A stretch of 43,539 nt of DNA from the NCBI GenBank assembly GCA_937911265.1, contig CALDRG010000109.1, positions 1 through 43,539 on the forward strand, given 5' to 3'. The DNA comes from Thalassarchaeum sp002495735. Its GTDB lineage: Archaea > Thermoplasmatota > Poseidoniia > Poseidoniales > Thalassarchaeaceae. The notes beneath the pieces are model-generated. The model was not told the DNA's origin. It did no database searches and saw nothing but the letters and a program-made list of their open reading frames with translations. Every line of letters begins with the position of its first letter. The stretch's first letter is position 1. A program made the position numbers and the translations under genes. This document shows positions 23,846 through 32,685 of the stretch, one piece after another.

Positions 23846-26800
23846 GTGCCCGTGATGCAGCCAAGATCCCAAAGAGGATCGAATCAATCAAGTTCGGATT
23901 GCTAGACCCCAATGAGATTCGTAAGATGTCATCAGTTGAAATCAAGACAGCTGACACTTACAAGGACGACGGGCACGCATACAAGCAGGGTCTGATGGAC
24001 CCGAAGATGGGCGTCATAGACCCCGGAATCCGCTGCGAGACCTGCGGCAACAAGCACGAGGAGTGCCCGAGCCACTTCGGACACATTGCACTCGAGTTGC
24101 CTGTCCTCCACATCGGTTTCACCAATCTAATCAAGGCCTCACTCAAATCGACTTGCAACACCTGCAGCAAGATACTGCTTCACGGCTCGGCTGAGACCCA
24201 CCCTCTGGATCCAGAGAAGTCTGAGCAGGATTTCTACCGGGATCGAGTGCATGATATCATGATCAAGCACGGTGTAGGCTCTCGTGAGTTCAAGACTATC
24301 ATCAAGGATATCGAGAAGGAATGCGCCAAGAAGTCGAGGACCATCTGCATGCACTGCGGCTCAGAGCAAGGCAAGATTATGCTCGACAAACCTTCGACCT
24401 TCAAGGAGAAGAAGGCGGACAAGGGCGAGCATAAACTAAACGCCCGCGATATCCGAGAGTGGCTCGAGCGGATTCCCGACGAACACCTGATATTCCTCGG
24501 GATGAACAAGGACTCCAGCCGCCCCGAGTGGACCATCATGAAGGTCCTCCCCGTCCCCCCAATCACAGTTCGTCCCTCGATTACCCTCGACAGCGGCGAT
24601 CGCTCCGAGGATGACCTCACTCACAAGTTGGTGGACGTCCTTAGAATCAACCAGCGTCTGCGAGAGAATCGTGATGCTGGCGCACCGCAACTGATTGTAG
24701 AGGACCTATGGGAGTTACTGCAGTACCACTGCACTACCTACTTCGACAACCAGACCAGCGGAATACCTCCTGCTAGGCACCGTTCCGGACGTCCTCTGAA
24801 GACACTCGCCCAGCGCCTCAAGGGCAAGGAGGGCAGGTTCCGCAGTAACCTTTCAGGTAAGCGAGTCAATTTCTGCGCCCGCACTGTAATCAGCCCCGAT
24901 CCGAATCTCGGAATCAACGAGGTCGGAGTGCCCGAGAAGACCGCCAAGGAGCTCACGGTCCCAATCAGAGTCACCAGTCGCAACAGGGAACAGTTGCGCC
25001 AGATGGTCCTACGCGGACCTGATGTGCACCCAGGCGTCAACTACATCATGCGAGGAGATCACTTCAGAGTCCGGATTACAGACAAAACGAAGTACATTTG
25101 GTCTGGATTCAGATGCCTCAACCCCGAATGCGATTGCGGAAGCGAGGATGAGCCCTACACCGGCTACAGGCCTGATTTGAACGAGGTTCTTCATGCTCCG
25201 AACTTCCTACCCGGTCTCGAGTTGAAGCGCCAGATGCGCAGGAACGCCATCGGCGACCTCGAAGAAGAGTGGGCGGTTGACTTGGAGGCCACGCTTTCAA
25301 ATCTTAAGGGAGAGGACGTTAAGGGGCAGTCACTGAAGGATGATGATCCCAAGGCCATAATCCACAACAGGTGGAAGTGGGAGCACTCCAATCCCGACGA
25401 GTACTTCCCCGATCACCTAGAGGTGTCATGCCCTCACTGCGGCAGCCCTGAAATCGAAGACGAATACGGGGGAACTTACTCGTCCGAAATTGAGGACAGG
25501 CTGAGCACACTAGATAGGGAAGGAAACCCGAAGCCTGGTGTCATCGTCGAGAGGCATCTTATCGACGGCGACGTCGCGATATTCAACCGACAGCCGTCTT
25601 TGCACCGGATGTCTATGATGGTCCATGAGATACGCGTCATGGAAGGCAAGACATTCAGGTTCAATCTAGCTGACTGCACACCCTACAACGCCGACTTCGA
25701 CGGCGATGAAATGAATCTGCACGTTATCCAAAGCGAGGAGGCTCGCGCAGAGGCCAAGATTCTCATGCGAGTCCAGGAGCACATCATCTCTCCACGGTAC
25801 GGAGGCAGTGTGATAGGTGGCATCCACGATCACATTTCTGGCGCCTACCTGTTGACTCATGGCAACCGCATTCTGCCCAAGAATTTGGTTCTGGAGGTCT
25901 TAGGTGCCATCGGTTGGATTGGCGACCTGCCTGAGGAAGTACAGAATAACGGCACCGTGGGATACCGCGGGACCGATGTACTAAGCCTCATCGTACCAGG
26001 TGGATTCAACCTGCAGTACACGAGCAGATCTGGCGATCAGGTCAATGTAACCGCAGGTAAGGTCAGTGGCACCATAGACAAGCGAGGCATTGGTGCTGAG
26101 GACGGTCGACTGCTTGACGCTGTCGTCCAGACTCATGGCTCCGATGCGGGTGCTGAGTTCCTGAACAGGATGACAAAAATGACCATCGCCATCTGCACTT
26201 CAATGGGTTTCACTACCGGAATTGATGATGAGGACCTACCTCTCAAGGCCAAGGAAAGAATTACTGAAATCAACGCCGAGGCGAGCGCCGAGGTCGACGA
26301 GGAGCTCGCGAAGTACGGCAAGGACGGCCGACGCTACGAGTCTCGGCCCGGCAGGACTCCCCTTGAAACTCTAGAGGAGAACATCCTGGGTATTCTGGAC
26401 AAAGGTAAGGCTGATTCTGGTGAAGTCGCGAAGGATCATCTTGGCTCAGACAACCCCGCTGTTTTGATGGCGGTCTCCGGAGCCCGTGGTTCGATGGACA
26501 ACCTCGCTATGATGGCTGGTTCCATAGGCCAACCAAAGGTTCGCGGCAAGCGCCTTGAGAGGGGATATCAGGATCGTGTGTTGCCACACTTCCCGCGTGG
26601 AGTGAAGGGTGCTAAGGAGAAGGGTTTCGTATCATCTTCGTTCAAGCGCGGACTCGAGCCGACCGAGTTCTTCATGCTCTCTATATCGGGGCGTGAGTCG
26701 TTGGTCGACACCGCTGTCAGAACCAGCAAGTCAGGTTACATGCAGCGCCGTCTAATCAACGCCATGGACGACCTGAAGGTCTCCGACGACGGCATGAACT

Positions 26801-26934
26801 CAGTACGCAACACTGCCAAACGCATCATCCAGTTCGAGTACGGAGAGGACGGCATTGACCCTGCTCGCAGCCGCAAGGGATCCCCCTTCAACGTCTCGCA
26901 GGTCCTAGACGATGCCTTGGGAGGTGAGAACTGA
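23842..26934 (+). CDS. rpoA1: DNA-directed RNA polymerase subunit A'
   Basis: A 1030-residue N-terminal part of the largest subunit. The clamp zinc site is C65/C68/C75/H78 and a second Cys set is CNTC (105-108) with CMHC (169-172). The catalytic magnesium loop NADFDGDEMN lies at 616-625. Archaeal A' proteins are usually about 870-910 residues with this loop near 450-460; the excess is explained by an insertion at about 412-565, between the RVRITD strand and VIVERHLIDGD. It contains Cys motifs CLNPECDC (425-432) and CPHC (530-533). From ERHLIDGDVAIFNRQPSLHRM on, the sequence is standard. ATGA overlap with rpoB and TGATG overlap with rpoA2. Confidence 0.98.
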   Translation: MSARDAAKIPKRIESIKFGLLDPNEIRKMSSVEIKTADTYKDDGHAYKQGLMDPKMGVIDPGIRCETCGNKHEECPSHFGHIALELPVLHIGFTNLIKASLKSTCNTCSKILLHGSAETHPLDPEKSEQDFYRDRVHDIMIKHGVGSREFKTIIKDIEKECAKKSRTICMHCGSEQGKIMLDKPSTFKEKKADKGEHKLNARDIREWLERIPDEHLIFLGMNKDSSRPEWTIMKVLPVPPITVRPSITLDSGDRSEDDLTHKLVDVLRINQRLRENRDAGAPQLIVEDLWELLQYHCTTYFDNQTSGIPPARHRSGRPLKTLAQRLKGKEGRFRSNLSGKRVNFCARTVISPDPNLGINEVGVPEKTAKELTVPIRVTSRNREQLRQMVLRGPDVHPGVNYIMRGDHFRVRITDKTKYIWSGFRCLNPECDCGSEDEPYTGYRPDLNEVLHAPNFLPGLELKRQMRRNAIGDLEEEWAVDLEATLSNLKGEDVKGQSLKDDDPKAIIHNRWKWEHSNPDEYFPDHLEVSCPHCGSPEIEDEYGGTYSSEIEDRLSTLDREGNPKPGVIVERHLIDGDVAIFNRQPSLHRMSMMVHEIRVMEGKTFRFNLADCTPYNADFDGDEMNLHVIQSEEARAEAKILMRVQEHIISPRYGGSVIGGIHDHISGAYLLTHGNRILPKNLVLEVLGAIGWIGDLPEEVQNNGTVGYRGTDVLSLIVPGGFNLQYTSRSGDQVNVTAGKVSGTIDKRGIGAEDGRLLDAVVQTHGSDAGAEFLNRMTKMTIAICTSMGFTTGIDDEDLPLKAKERITEINAEASAEVDEELAKYGKDGRRYESRPGRTPLETLEENILGILDKGKADSGEVAKDHLGSDNPAVLMAVSGARGSMDNLAMMAGSIGQPKVRGKRLERGYQDRVLPHFPRGVKGAKEKGFVSSSFKRGLEPTEFFMLSISGRESLVDTAVRTSKSGYMQRRLINAMDDLKVSDDGMNSVRNTAKRIIQFEYGEDGIDPARSRKGSPFNVSQVLDDALGGEN

Positions 26935-28502
26935 TGGTAGTCAAGAGTGCCACCAAGAAGAAACTTATGGATCTCGGTGTGGCCGAGGAGTACTCACACA
27001 AGCTCGCAGATGACCGCAAGTGGGACGATGTGAAGATTCTGTCATCCGGTCAGATAGCTCAAATTTGCGGTATTGATTCTGGTACTTCTCAAGAGATATT
27101 CAAAGTGATGGAGGCGTCCGCCAAACCATCCCGAACTGCATCCGCCGCGAAGACCATCGTGAGGAGAAGGGCGGCTTCTAGGCGCCGCAAGAAGAAGGCC
27201 CTCCCGCTTCAGGAATACGATGAGGAAACCAAGCTTAAGCAGATCCTCCGCGACATCGACACGGACGATGCGATATACCAACTGCTCCAAGATACCTCAA
27301 TCAAGATGAATCTCTCCATGACTCCTCGTATTCTGGGTGATTTAGCCGAGGGGATTCGCTCTAGGGGCATCGACAAACTGACCCTCCCCAAAGCCAAGAA
27401 GGTGCTGAATTCTTCGGAGAGTTTCTTGGCTAAAGCTAGGGCAGATCCACATGAGGCTGTTGGCATCACCACCGCCCAATCAATCGGCGAACCAGGCACT
27501 CAGATGACCATGAGAACCTTCCACTATGCAGGGGTTGCAACCGTCAACGTGACCCAGGGTCTCCCCAGAATCATCGAGATAGTGGATGCTCGGAAGGTTC
27601 CGAAGACTCCCACGATGCTGATTTACCTCGAAGAGACCGACTCCAAAGGAAAACCCCTCAACACCAATGAGAAGGCTGCTCGCAAAATCGCCGCTGCACT
27701 GGAGACAACCACCACACCAGACATCGCTAGAATCAATGTCGAAGTCACCCAGCGACACATCAGTCTTCAACTCAGTAATCCCAATATGCGAATCAAGGCC
27801 ATGACTGGAGCTGAAGTCAGGGATAAACTGTCAAGGGCGCTGCGTCTGTTCATCCAGGCAGATGACGATGTCCGACCAAAAGTCCTCACAATAATTCCAG
27901 GTGTAACTAAGGAAGAGGATCTAGCGACACTGGCATCAGATCCTGCGACCTACACTGCGCTCCTCCAGCTTGAGGAGAAAATCAAGAAACTCAGGCTCAA
28001 GGGTCTGGCCGACATCACCCGCGCTAACGTTCAGGGTCCGGACAGAGACACCGGCGAGTACTACATCTCGACTATTGGATCGAATTTGTCTAAGGTCAGT
28101 CAGTACGCTGGAGTGGACAGGGCTAGGACCTACACTAACAATATCGAAGAGATCAATCAGTACCTCGGTGTCGAAGCCGCGAGGCAGGCGATTATCAATG
28201 AGATGTACGATACTCTCGAGGGAGCCGGCCTCGAGGTCGACATACGTCACCTGCTGACGGTAGCTGACGTGATGTCCAGTGAAGGAACAGTTCGCGCCAT
28301 AGGTAGGCACGGAGTCAGCGGCACCAAGCACAGTATCCTAGCACGCGCGGCCTTCGAGGTCACTGTTACGCACCTACTGCAGGCTGGAGTGATAGGAGAG
28401 AGGGACGAGCTCACCGGAGTATCTGAGAATATCATCGTGGGGCAGCCGGTTGCACTGGGGACCGGGAGCGTTGACCTATACTACATCCCAGAGAACGTTT
28501 GA
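26934..28502 (+). CDS. rpoA2: DNA-directed RNA polymerase subunit A'' with extra N-terminal domain
   Basis: A 522-residue C-terminal part of the largest subunit; A'' is usually about 380-400. From about residue 165 it shows the standard blocks HEAVGITTAQSIGEPGTQMT (trigger loop region), GLPRIIEIVDARK and the final RHGVSGTKHSILARAAFE. The first 60 residues are an added domain that aligns without gaps with the N-terminus of RpoH (22 of the first 50 residues identical) and resembles a helix-hairpin-helix fold. It is followed by a very basic linker (about 74-89: VRRRAASRRRKKK). The ATG overlaps the rpoA1 stop (TGATG). The start is real: the homologous RpoH extension begins at the same residue. 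Confidence 0.97.
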   Translation: MVVKSATKKKLMDLGVAEEYSHKLADDRKWDDVKILSSGQIAQICGIDSGTSQEIFKVMEASAKPSRTASAAKTIVRRRAASRRRKKKALPLQEYDEETKLKQILRDIDTDDAIYQLLQDTSIKMNLSMTPRILGDLAEGIRSRGIDKLTLPKAKKVLNSSESFLAKARADPHEAVGITTAQSIGEPGTQMTMRTFHYAGVATVNVTQGLPRIIEIVDARKVPKTPTMLIYLEETDSKGKPLNTNEKAARKIAAALETTTTPDIARINVEVTQRHISLQLSNPNMRIKAMTGAEVRDKLSRALRLFIQADDDVRPKVLTIIPGVTKEEDLATLASDPATYTALLQLEEKIKKLRLKGLADITRANVQGPDRDTGEYYISTIGSNLSKVSQYAGVDRARTYTNNIEEINQYLGVEAARQAIINEMYDTLEGAGLEVDIRHLLTVADVMSSEGTVRAIGRHGVSGTKHSILARAAFEVTVTHLLQAGVIGERDELTGVSENIIVGQPVALGTGSVDLYYIPENV

Positions 28503-28515
28503 AAGAGGATTGATT

Positions 28516-28812
28516 ATGGATCTGGCTAGGCAACTCAAGCAGACTATGAGCACAGGCAGCATCCTGTTCGGACAGAGGCAGACTATGAGCGCTTGTTCTA
28601 AGGGAGATGCTAGGCTAGTTATCGTAGCTGCCAACTGTCCGGTCAATTACATCTCCGAACTGACCGATGGTCACCCTGATGTGCCTGTCCATCAGGTTCC
28701 GATAGTTAACACCCAGTTGGGGGCGGCTTGCGCCAAGCCGTTCCCAGTCAGTGCTCTTTGTATCACCGACCCCGGGGAGAGCGAACTGCTCTCACTGTCG
28801 CCCAACGTCTGA
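28516..28812 (+). CDS. rpl30e: Ribosomal protein L30e
   Basis: A 98-residue large-subunit ribosomal protein with the L7Ae/L30e RNA-binding fold. Recognisable blocks are KGDARLVIVAANCP, the region ending LGAACAKPFPVSALCITDPGES. It starts at ATG 28516, 13 bases after the rpoA2 stop with GAGGA upstream; an in-frame upstream extension overlapping rpoA2 is a shadow. Following rpoA2 is its usual place in archaeal operons. Unusually, nusA, rps12 and rps7 do not come next. Confidence 0.93.
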   Translation: MDLARQLKQTMSTGSILFGQRQTMSACSKGDARLVIVAANCPVNYISELTDGHPDVPVHQVPIVNTQLGAACAKPFPVSALCITDPGESELLSLSPNV

Positions 28813-28894
28813 CTGTCATACACCTCGGGACTAATGCCCGTGTGACTATCTCTTCAGGCGTTCGCTTCAAGTTCACGGCACCACCGCTGGTCGC

Positions 28895-29833
28895 GTGGAC
28901 GAAGCGGTGCGTGACCTACTGGCCTTGCGAGCCGTCAAACTCCGTTCAGCTGAAGATGCCCCGGAGATACACGGCTTCAGGTGTATGGGCGTGGCTGAGA
29001 GGGTGCCCGAACTGGGAGAGGCTCCGGGCTCGATGGTTCACGTCTGGCACGTGCCTGTAGATATCCTGCCCTTATCATCCACAGAGATAGAGAGGTGGAG
29101 CGTCGATGCCCCCGGAGGGAGGCACTGGATACTCAGCGAACGGCCGTTTGACGAGGCAATCCTCGATTCATTGAAGTCTATCGATGTGGTGATTTGGGGC
29201 CCGGAACGGATGGCTAGGTGGATTGGAGAGGCGGTTCTGACAGGTGAGTTAGTCGCCCATTCACCTTCTCTGCAGGGCCAGTCGCAGATTGAGCACGACG
29301 AGGTCCTAATTACTGAACCAATATCTCCTCTCGTCGCACTCAGACCCCTAGTAGAACTAGACTCGTGGCTAATGCAGCGGGGTTGGGAGGACGCCAGTAC
29401 ATCACCCGTCCTGCTGTCGGCTAGACTCTGGACCATTGACGGCTGTCTGAAAGGTCCCGAGGGCGATACGGAACCTTGTGTCTGGAATGTAGTTGAGGAT
29501 CCCTGGTCAGGAAGCCTGTCTGTTCACGAGCCCGAGGAGGAACTACCACACCCTCCGAAACTGAGACTGATTAAGCCCCCCGAGGGGAGTTGGATCGATA
29601 TGAGAGGGATGCCGACTGAATTGCTCAAACTGCTGGATCGACGCAAGCAGGGCGAACCCGATTCAGATAAAGGTCCGGTGAGCAGCATCATGCTGGAGTG
29701 GTGGCGTCTGGATCCCGATTCGACTAGTCTCAGTGAGGGATCGTTAGCTATTCCGGGATGGGTCATTCATGCTGAGGGATTGGAGCCGCAGGTCCTTCAT
29801 GGTAGGAATGGAAGACTCTACGGAATTGAATAA
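28895..29833 (+). CDS. Uncharacterised 312-residue protein after rpl30e
   Basis: I cannot assign this protein. It starts with GTG, 82 bases after rpl30e, and has no membrane segment or signal peptide. It is acidic, Trp-rich, and has a mixed alpha/beta pattern (SIDVVIWGPERMARWIGEAV near the middle of the N-terminal half), then Pro/Glu-rich stretches and C-terminal strands ending in LHGRNGRLYGIE. It takes the position where nusA stands in other archaea, but has no KH-domain GxxG signature, so it is not NusA. It abuts the converging coiled-coil gene with no base between the two stop codons. Codon use looks like the neighbours, which supports a real gene. Confidence 0.7.
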   Translation: MDEAVRDLLALRAVKLRSAEDAPEIHGFRCMGVAERVPELGEAPGSMVHVWHVPVDILPLSSTEIERWSVDAPGGRHWILSERPFDEAILDSLKSIDVVIWGPERMARWIGEAVLTGELVAHSPSLQGQSQIEHDEVLITEPISPLVALRPLVELDSWLMQRGWEDASTSPVLLSARLWTIDGCLKGPEGDTEPCVWNVVEDPWSGSLSVHEPEEELPHPPKLRLIKPPEGSWIDMRGMPTELLKLLDRRKQGEPDSDKGPVSSIMLEWWRLDPDSTSLSEGSLAIPGWVIHAEGLEPQVLHGRNGRLYGIE

Positions 29834-30724
29834 TCAATTACGCCGAAGCGCCATCAACTCGTCTGTCGACAAAGTATCTCCTGACATCAGTTTCGACATC
29901 AGATCGGTGAGTTCCAACCTCTCCTCTCCGTCGGAATCCTCTTCCCTCTTCTCTCTTAATTCCATGGCCTTCATCATATCCTGGATCGAGTGGATGCATC
30001 GCAGCGATACGATGTATTGGCCGTGTAGCAAGTCTGCTTCGCGCTTGGACCTAGTTAATCCGGTATGGGCTGTGTTGGCCTTATCCCTCAAACGGTCTAC
30101 CTCTTCTGACAGTTCTACCATCAGGTCGTGAGCCTCCTGTGCCTTCATGACGGCCTTCTCTACCGATTTATGAGCATCCTCTTGTAGTCGCTCTGCATCC
30201 CTGACAGAGTCCTTGAAATCTCGTAAGTCCCCCCTCCCTTTATTCTTAGATGCCTCTTTCAGGGCCACGGACATTTGCTTCATCTTCTTGTGATATTCCC
30301 GTTCCTTTTTTCCTAGAAACCGCCCGATATTGTACTGATGCTCCAGTTTTTCCATGTCTGCCTTAATTCTTCCAGCAGAGGGGCCGCGTTTGGCTCGATT
30401 CTTCTGTTCCTCGAGATTCTCCCGTTGCTCATCCAACTTACCTCGCAGTACCTCTCTGACCTCCTTGAGGCTCTCCGAGAGATCTGCCCGTGTGCCCTTG
30501 AGATTCTTGACCCGCTGGTTTGCCTCATCTCTGATCGCCTTCTGAATCTGGACCTCGTTGATTAGTTCCTTTACCTGACGGTTGATTTCATTCCTATTGT
30601 CAAGAAATTCTCTTACCTTGGCATTCCATTCGTCTCTGGTGTCGCGATGGTCGGATGATTTACTTCCTAGGGAGTCGTGCAGGGGCTGTAGAACTTCTCT
30701 GACCTCGTCGAATTCCATAATCAT
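29834..30724 (-). CDS. Coiled-coil protein (COG1340-like), paralogue 1
   Basis: A 296-residue protein made almost entirely of heptad-pattern helix (about 20-250), rich in Lys, Glu and Arg, with no membrane segment. It resembles the archaeal uncharacterised coiled-coil family COG1340 (NEINRQVKELINEVQ, then KLEHQY about 60 residues later). The C-terminus is a short helical unit (LTDLMSKLMSGDTLSTDELM) also seen in degenerate form in its paralogues. It is 63 bases after paralogue 2 on the same strand. Together with paralogues 2 and 3 it forms a minus-strand operon transcribed from the palindrome at 32622-32640. A structural or scaffold role is inferred. Confidence 0.8.
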   Translation of the reverse strand: MIMEFDEVREVLQPLHDSLGSKSSDHRDTRDEWNAKVREFLDNRNEINRQVKELINEVQIQKAIRDEANQRVKNLKGTRADLSESLKEVREVLRGKLDEQRENLEEQKNRAKRGPSAGRIKADMEKLEHQYNIGRFLGKKEREYHKKMKQMSVALKEASKNKGRGDLRDFKDSVRDAERLQEDAHKSVEKAVMKAQEAHDLMVELSEEVDRLRDKANTAHTGLTRSKREADLLHGQYIVSLRCIHSIQDMMKAMELREKREEDSDGEERLELTDLMSKLMSGDTLSTDELMALRRN

Positions 30725-30787
30725 TTCAAGGCCCCCTTATTTCCGAACTTGATACATCATTTAGGGCTGGCGGAAGTGAATCCGATG

Positions 30788-31765
30788 TTATTCATCACCA
30801 TCTCTGCGAGCAGCCATCGTACCTTTCCTCGAGCCTCCGCGAGTGACGCCCAACTTCATCCCTCTCTTCTTCCTGCCCTGCTTGACCTTCGGCTTGGGCC
30901 GATTGTCAGTCGACTCAGCTCCTGTTATCTCGGACAGACCCCCGGAATTCAATAGGACCTCAAGTTCGCTGGCATCTAGTGAACCGCCACTCTGGGCCCT
31001 GTCCTTCACGTCAGCCAGACGAATCGCCCTGCCTCCCTTGAGAGTTATCTTCTGGTAGGCCTTGATTCTGCCTAGCCTCCCTCGCATTTCCTTTCTCTCT
31101 GAACTGAGTTCATCGAGCTTCTTGTCGATTTTGTCAATGCGGCGACTAGTCTTTCGGATGTCCGAGTGAGAAATGTTGTCCGAGTTCAGTTCCGTCTCGT
31201 CCAGAGCGCCATCTACCTTCTCCTGTCTACTCTTTCTCGTTGCATCCAATTTTGCCGTCACTTCCCTCATCTTCTTGACGTGTCCAACGTACTCGCTGTG
31301 AGCTTTTTCAGACTCACCTTTCCTGACTATAGCGGCTTGGAGCTCGAAGAAACGTCCGAACGAATCCAGCTCTCTAGCTAGAGTCGGCACGACAGTGAGG
31401 TCATTGTCGATGGTAACCAAGCGACGATGAGTCGCGTCAAGCCATTCGGCTAGTACGTCCGCAGGCGGAGGGATGCAGGTGTTTACAGAATCTCTCTTCC
31501 GGCGCGCTTCTTCAGCCGACTTCCTAACAGAGTGGAATTCTCTTAGCAAACCCTTCCGGGCGCCATCGGCCGACTTCATCTCACCGACTGCGGACCTCAG
31601 TGAGCGCACTAGGTCAACTTGGTCTCGCCGCTCTTCCCTAAGTTCTCGGTGCTGCCTTTCGACAGAACGCAAATCACGCTCGAGATCACCACGCATTTCC
31701 TTGATGTCACTGTGGTCCATTTCCTCAAGGTCATCGAATGACTCGATCCGCACATCCGTACTCAT
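30788..31765 (-). CDS. Coiled-coil protein, paralogue 2, with basic tail
   Basis: A 325-residue protein: coiled coil over about 15-255, then a short helical unit (GGSLDASELEVLLNSGG) and a disordered, strongly basic tail (KPKVKQGRKKRGMKLGVTRG). Such tails suit binding to nucleic acid or acidic surfaces. The LG-TRG ending recurs in paralogue 4. The coiled-coil region contains a break with CIPPPADVLAEWLD near residue 96, a possible hinge. Its ATG overlaps the stop of paralogue 3 (ATGA), so the two are translationally coupled and probably form a complex. No enzymatic motif is seen. Confidence 0.8.
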   Translation of the reverse strand: MSTDVRIESFDDLEEMDHSDIKEMRGDLERDLRSVERQHRELREERRDQVDLVRSLRSAVGEMKSADGARKGLLREFHSVRKSAEEARRKRDSVNTCIPPPADVLAEWLDATHRRLVTIDNDLTVVPTLARELDSFGRFFELQAAIVRKGESEKAHSEYVGHVKKMREVTAKLDATRKSRQEKVDGALDETELNSDNISHSDIRKTSRRIDKIDKKLDELSSERKEMRGRLGRIKAYQKITLKGGRAIRLADVKDRAQSGGSLDASELEVLLNSGGLSEITGAESTDNRPKPKVKQGRKKRGMKLGVTRGGSRKGTMAARRDGDE

Positions 31766-32619
31766 TCCTCTTCACCTTCTGAGTCGTCTCTGCCCCTCTT
31801 CGGTTTGGAACTACGAGCGAAGGAGGACCTACCTCCTTTGGAGACGCGGATATTGGCTGCCATGAGGTCAGGAAATCCTCCTCCGAGTTCTCTGAAACCG
31901 TCTTTCAGACGCCTTTCCCAGTGAGCGATGGCGTAGTCAGACTGAGCGAGTAGTTCCTTGGCTCTGTCCAACTGCCTCCTGATTTCTCTAAGTTCAGCGG
32001 TTAAGGCCTCCTTCTTCTCATACATTGGCTGGGCCTTCTCGACAAGCTCAATCATTTTCCGGTGGGCATTGTCAGCCTTTCGGTAGAGCGTATTCATCTT
32101 GGATCTGGAGTCTATGAATGTCGCCATTTCAGGATTGGAATCGCGCCTTGACTTCAGCCAACGGTCATTCTCTTCAAGCAGCTTCTTCCGACGATCGAGC
32201 AATTTCTTTTCCGCCCTGTGGTCTAGCGCCGAGGTCTGGATATTATCTTCGATTTGTTCGAGCTCATCCAGAAGTTTCTCTTTCTTCCAATGAGGGTCCA
32301 GATTGACCATCTTACCGCTTTCAGCGAGACCGTCTCTAGCTACCTTCACAACACCCAGTGTCGTTCCTGCCTTCTTTTGCGCCTGGTTGCGCTTCTTCTT
32401 CAACTCAGACACCTTGTCGTTGGTAGACCTGTGGGAGGTCACAATCCTCTGCACTTGAGGCTCTAGTGACTCCTCCTCAGCCTCAAGGGTGCGAATGACG
32501 TTCGGCAATTCCTCTTTCAGCACCTGTCTCCTCAACAGGAGTGCCTGAGCGAGCTCTTCAGGAGTCACTGCAAGTAGGGCCTCGGAGTCCATAGGTTCGG
32601 GGCACAGGAGAACCTGCAT
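31762..32619 (-). CDS. Coiled-coil protein, paralogue 3
   Basis: A 285-residue coiled-coil protein. The segment KLLDELEQIEDNIQTSALD followed by EKKLLDRRKKL matches the conserved core of COG1340-type proteins. A Gly-rich, basic C-terminus (KGGRSSFARSSKPKRGRD) ends in an acidic cap. It is first in the minus-strand operon. The longest start, at 32619, lies two bases from the palindrome; an internal ATG at 32592 (MDSEALLAVTPEEL) leaves room for a promoter and may be the true start. Function unknown; the family occurs in many archaea next to division or chromosome genes only loosely, so I draw no conclusion from that. Confidence 0.8.
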   Translation of the reverse strand: MQVLLCPEPMDSEALLAVTPEELAQALLLRRQVLKEELPNVIRTLEAEEESLEPQVQRIVTSHRSTNDKVSELKKKRNQAQKKAGTTLGVVKVARDGLAESGKMVNLDPHWKKEKLLDELEQIEDNIQTSALDHRAEKKLLDRRKKLLEENDRWLKSRRDSNPEMATFIDSRSKMNTLYRKADNAHRKMIELVEKAQPMYEKKEALTAELREIRRQLDRAKELLAQSDYAIAHWERRLKDGFRELGGGFPDLMAANIRVSKGGRSSFARSSKPKRGRDDSEGEEE

Positions 32620-32621
32620 TA

Positions 32622-32640
32622 AAGGTCACTATGTGACCTT
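32622..32640. promoter_or_regulatory. Perfect 19-bp palindrome, candidate operator
   Basis: AAGGTCACTATGTGACCTT is a perfect 8-bp inverted repeat around a TAT centre. It sits in the 66-base gap between the divergent coiled-coil operon and the membrane/DtxR/membrane operon. Size (19 bp), symmetry and the AGGT...ACCT outer half-sites resemble operators of DtxR/IdeR-type repressors, although spacing differs from the canonical box. The DtxR-family gene at 34244 is the natural candidate to bind it and control both operons. Confidence 0.65.
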
Positions 32641-32685
32641 GCACAGGGGTTTGATTCATACCGCCGGTTGTGCCGAGAACTTGCA

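Noticed and set aside
28539..28590. 13-base direct repeat (GCAGACTATGAGC) twice within rpl30e, 39 bases apart
   Set aside because: It lies in frame inside conserved L30e sequence and is best explained by codon coincidence; no flanking mobile-element features.
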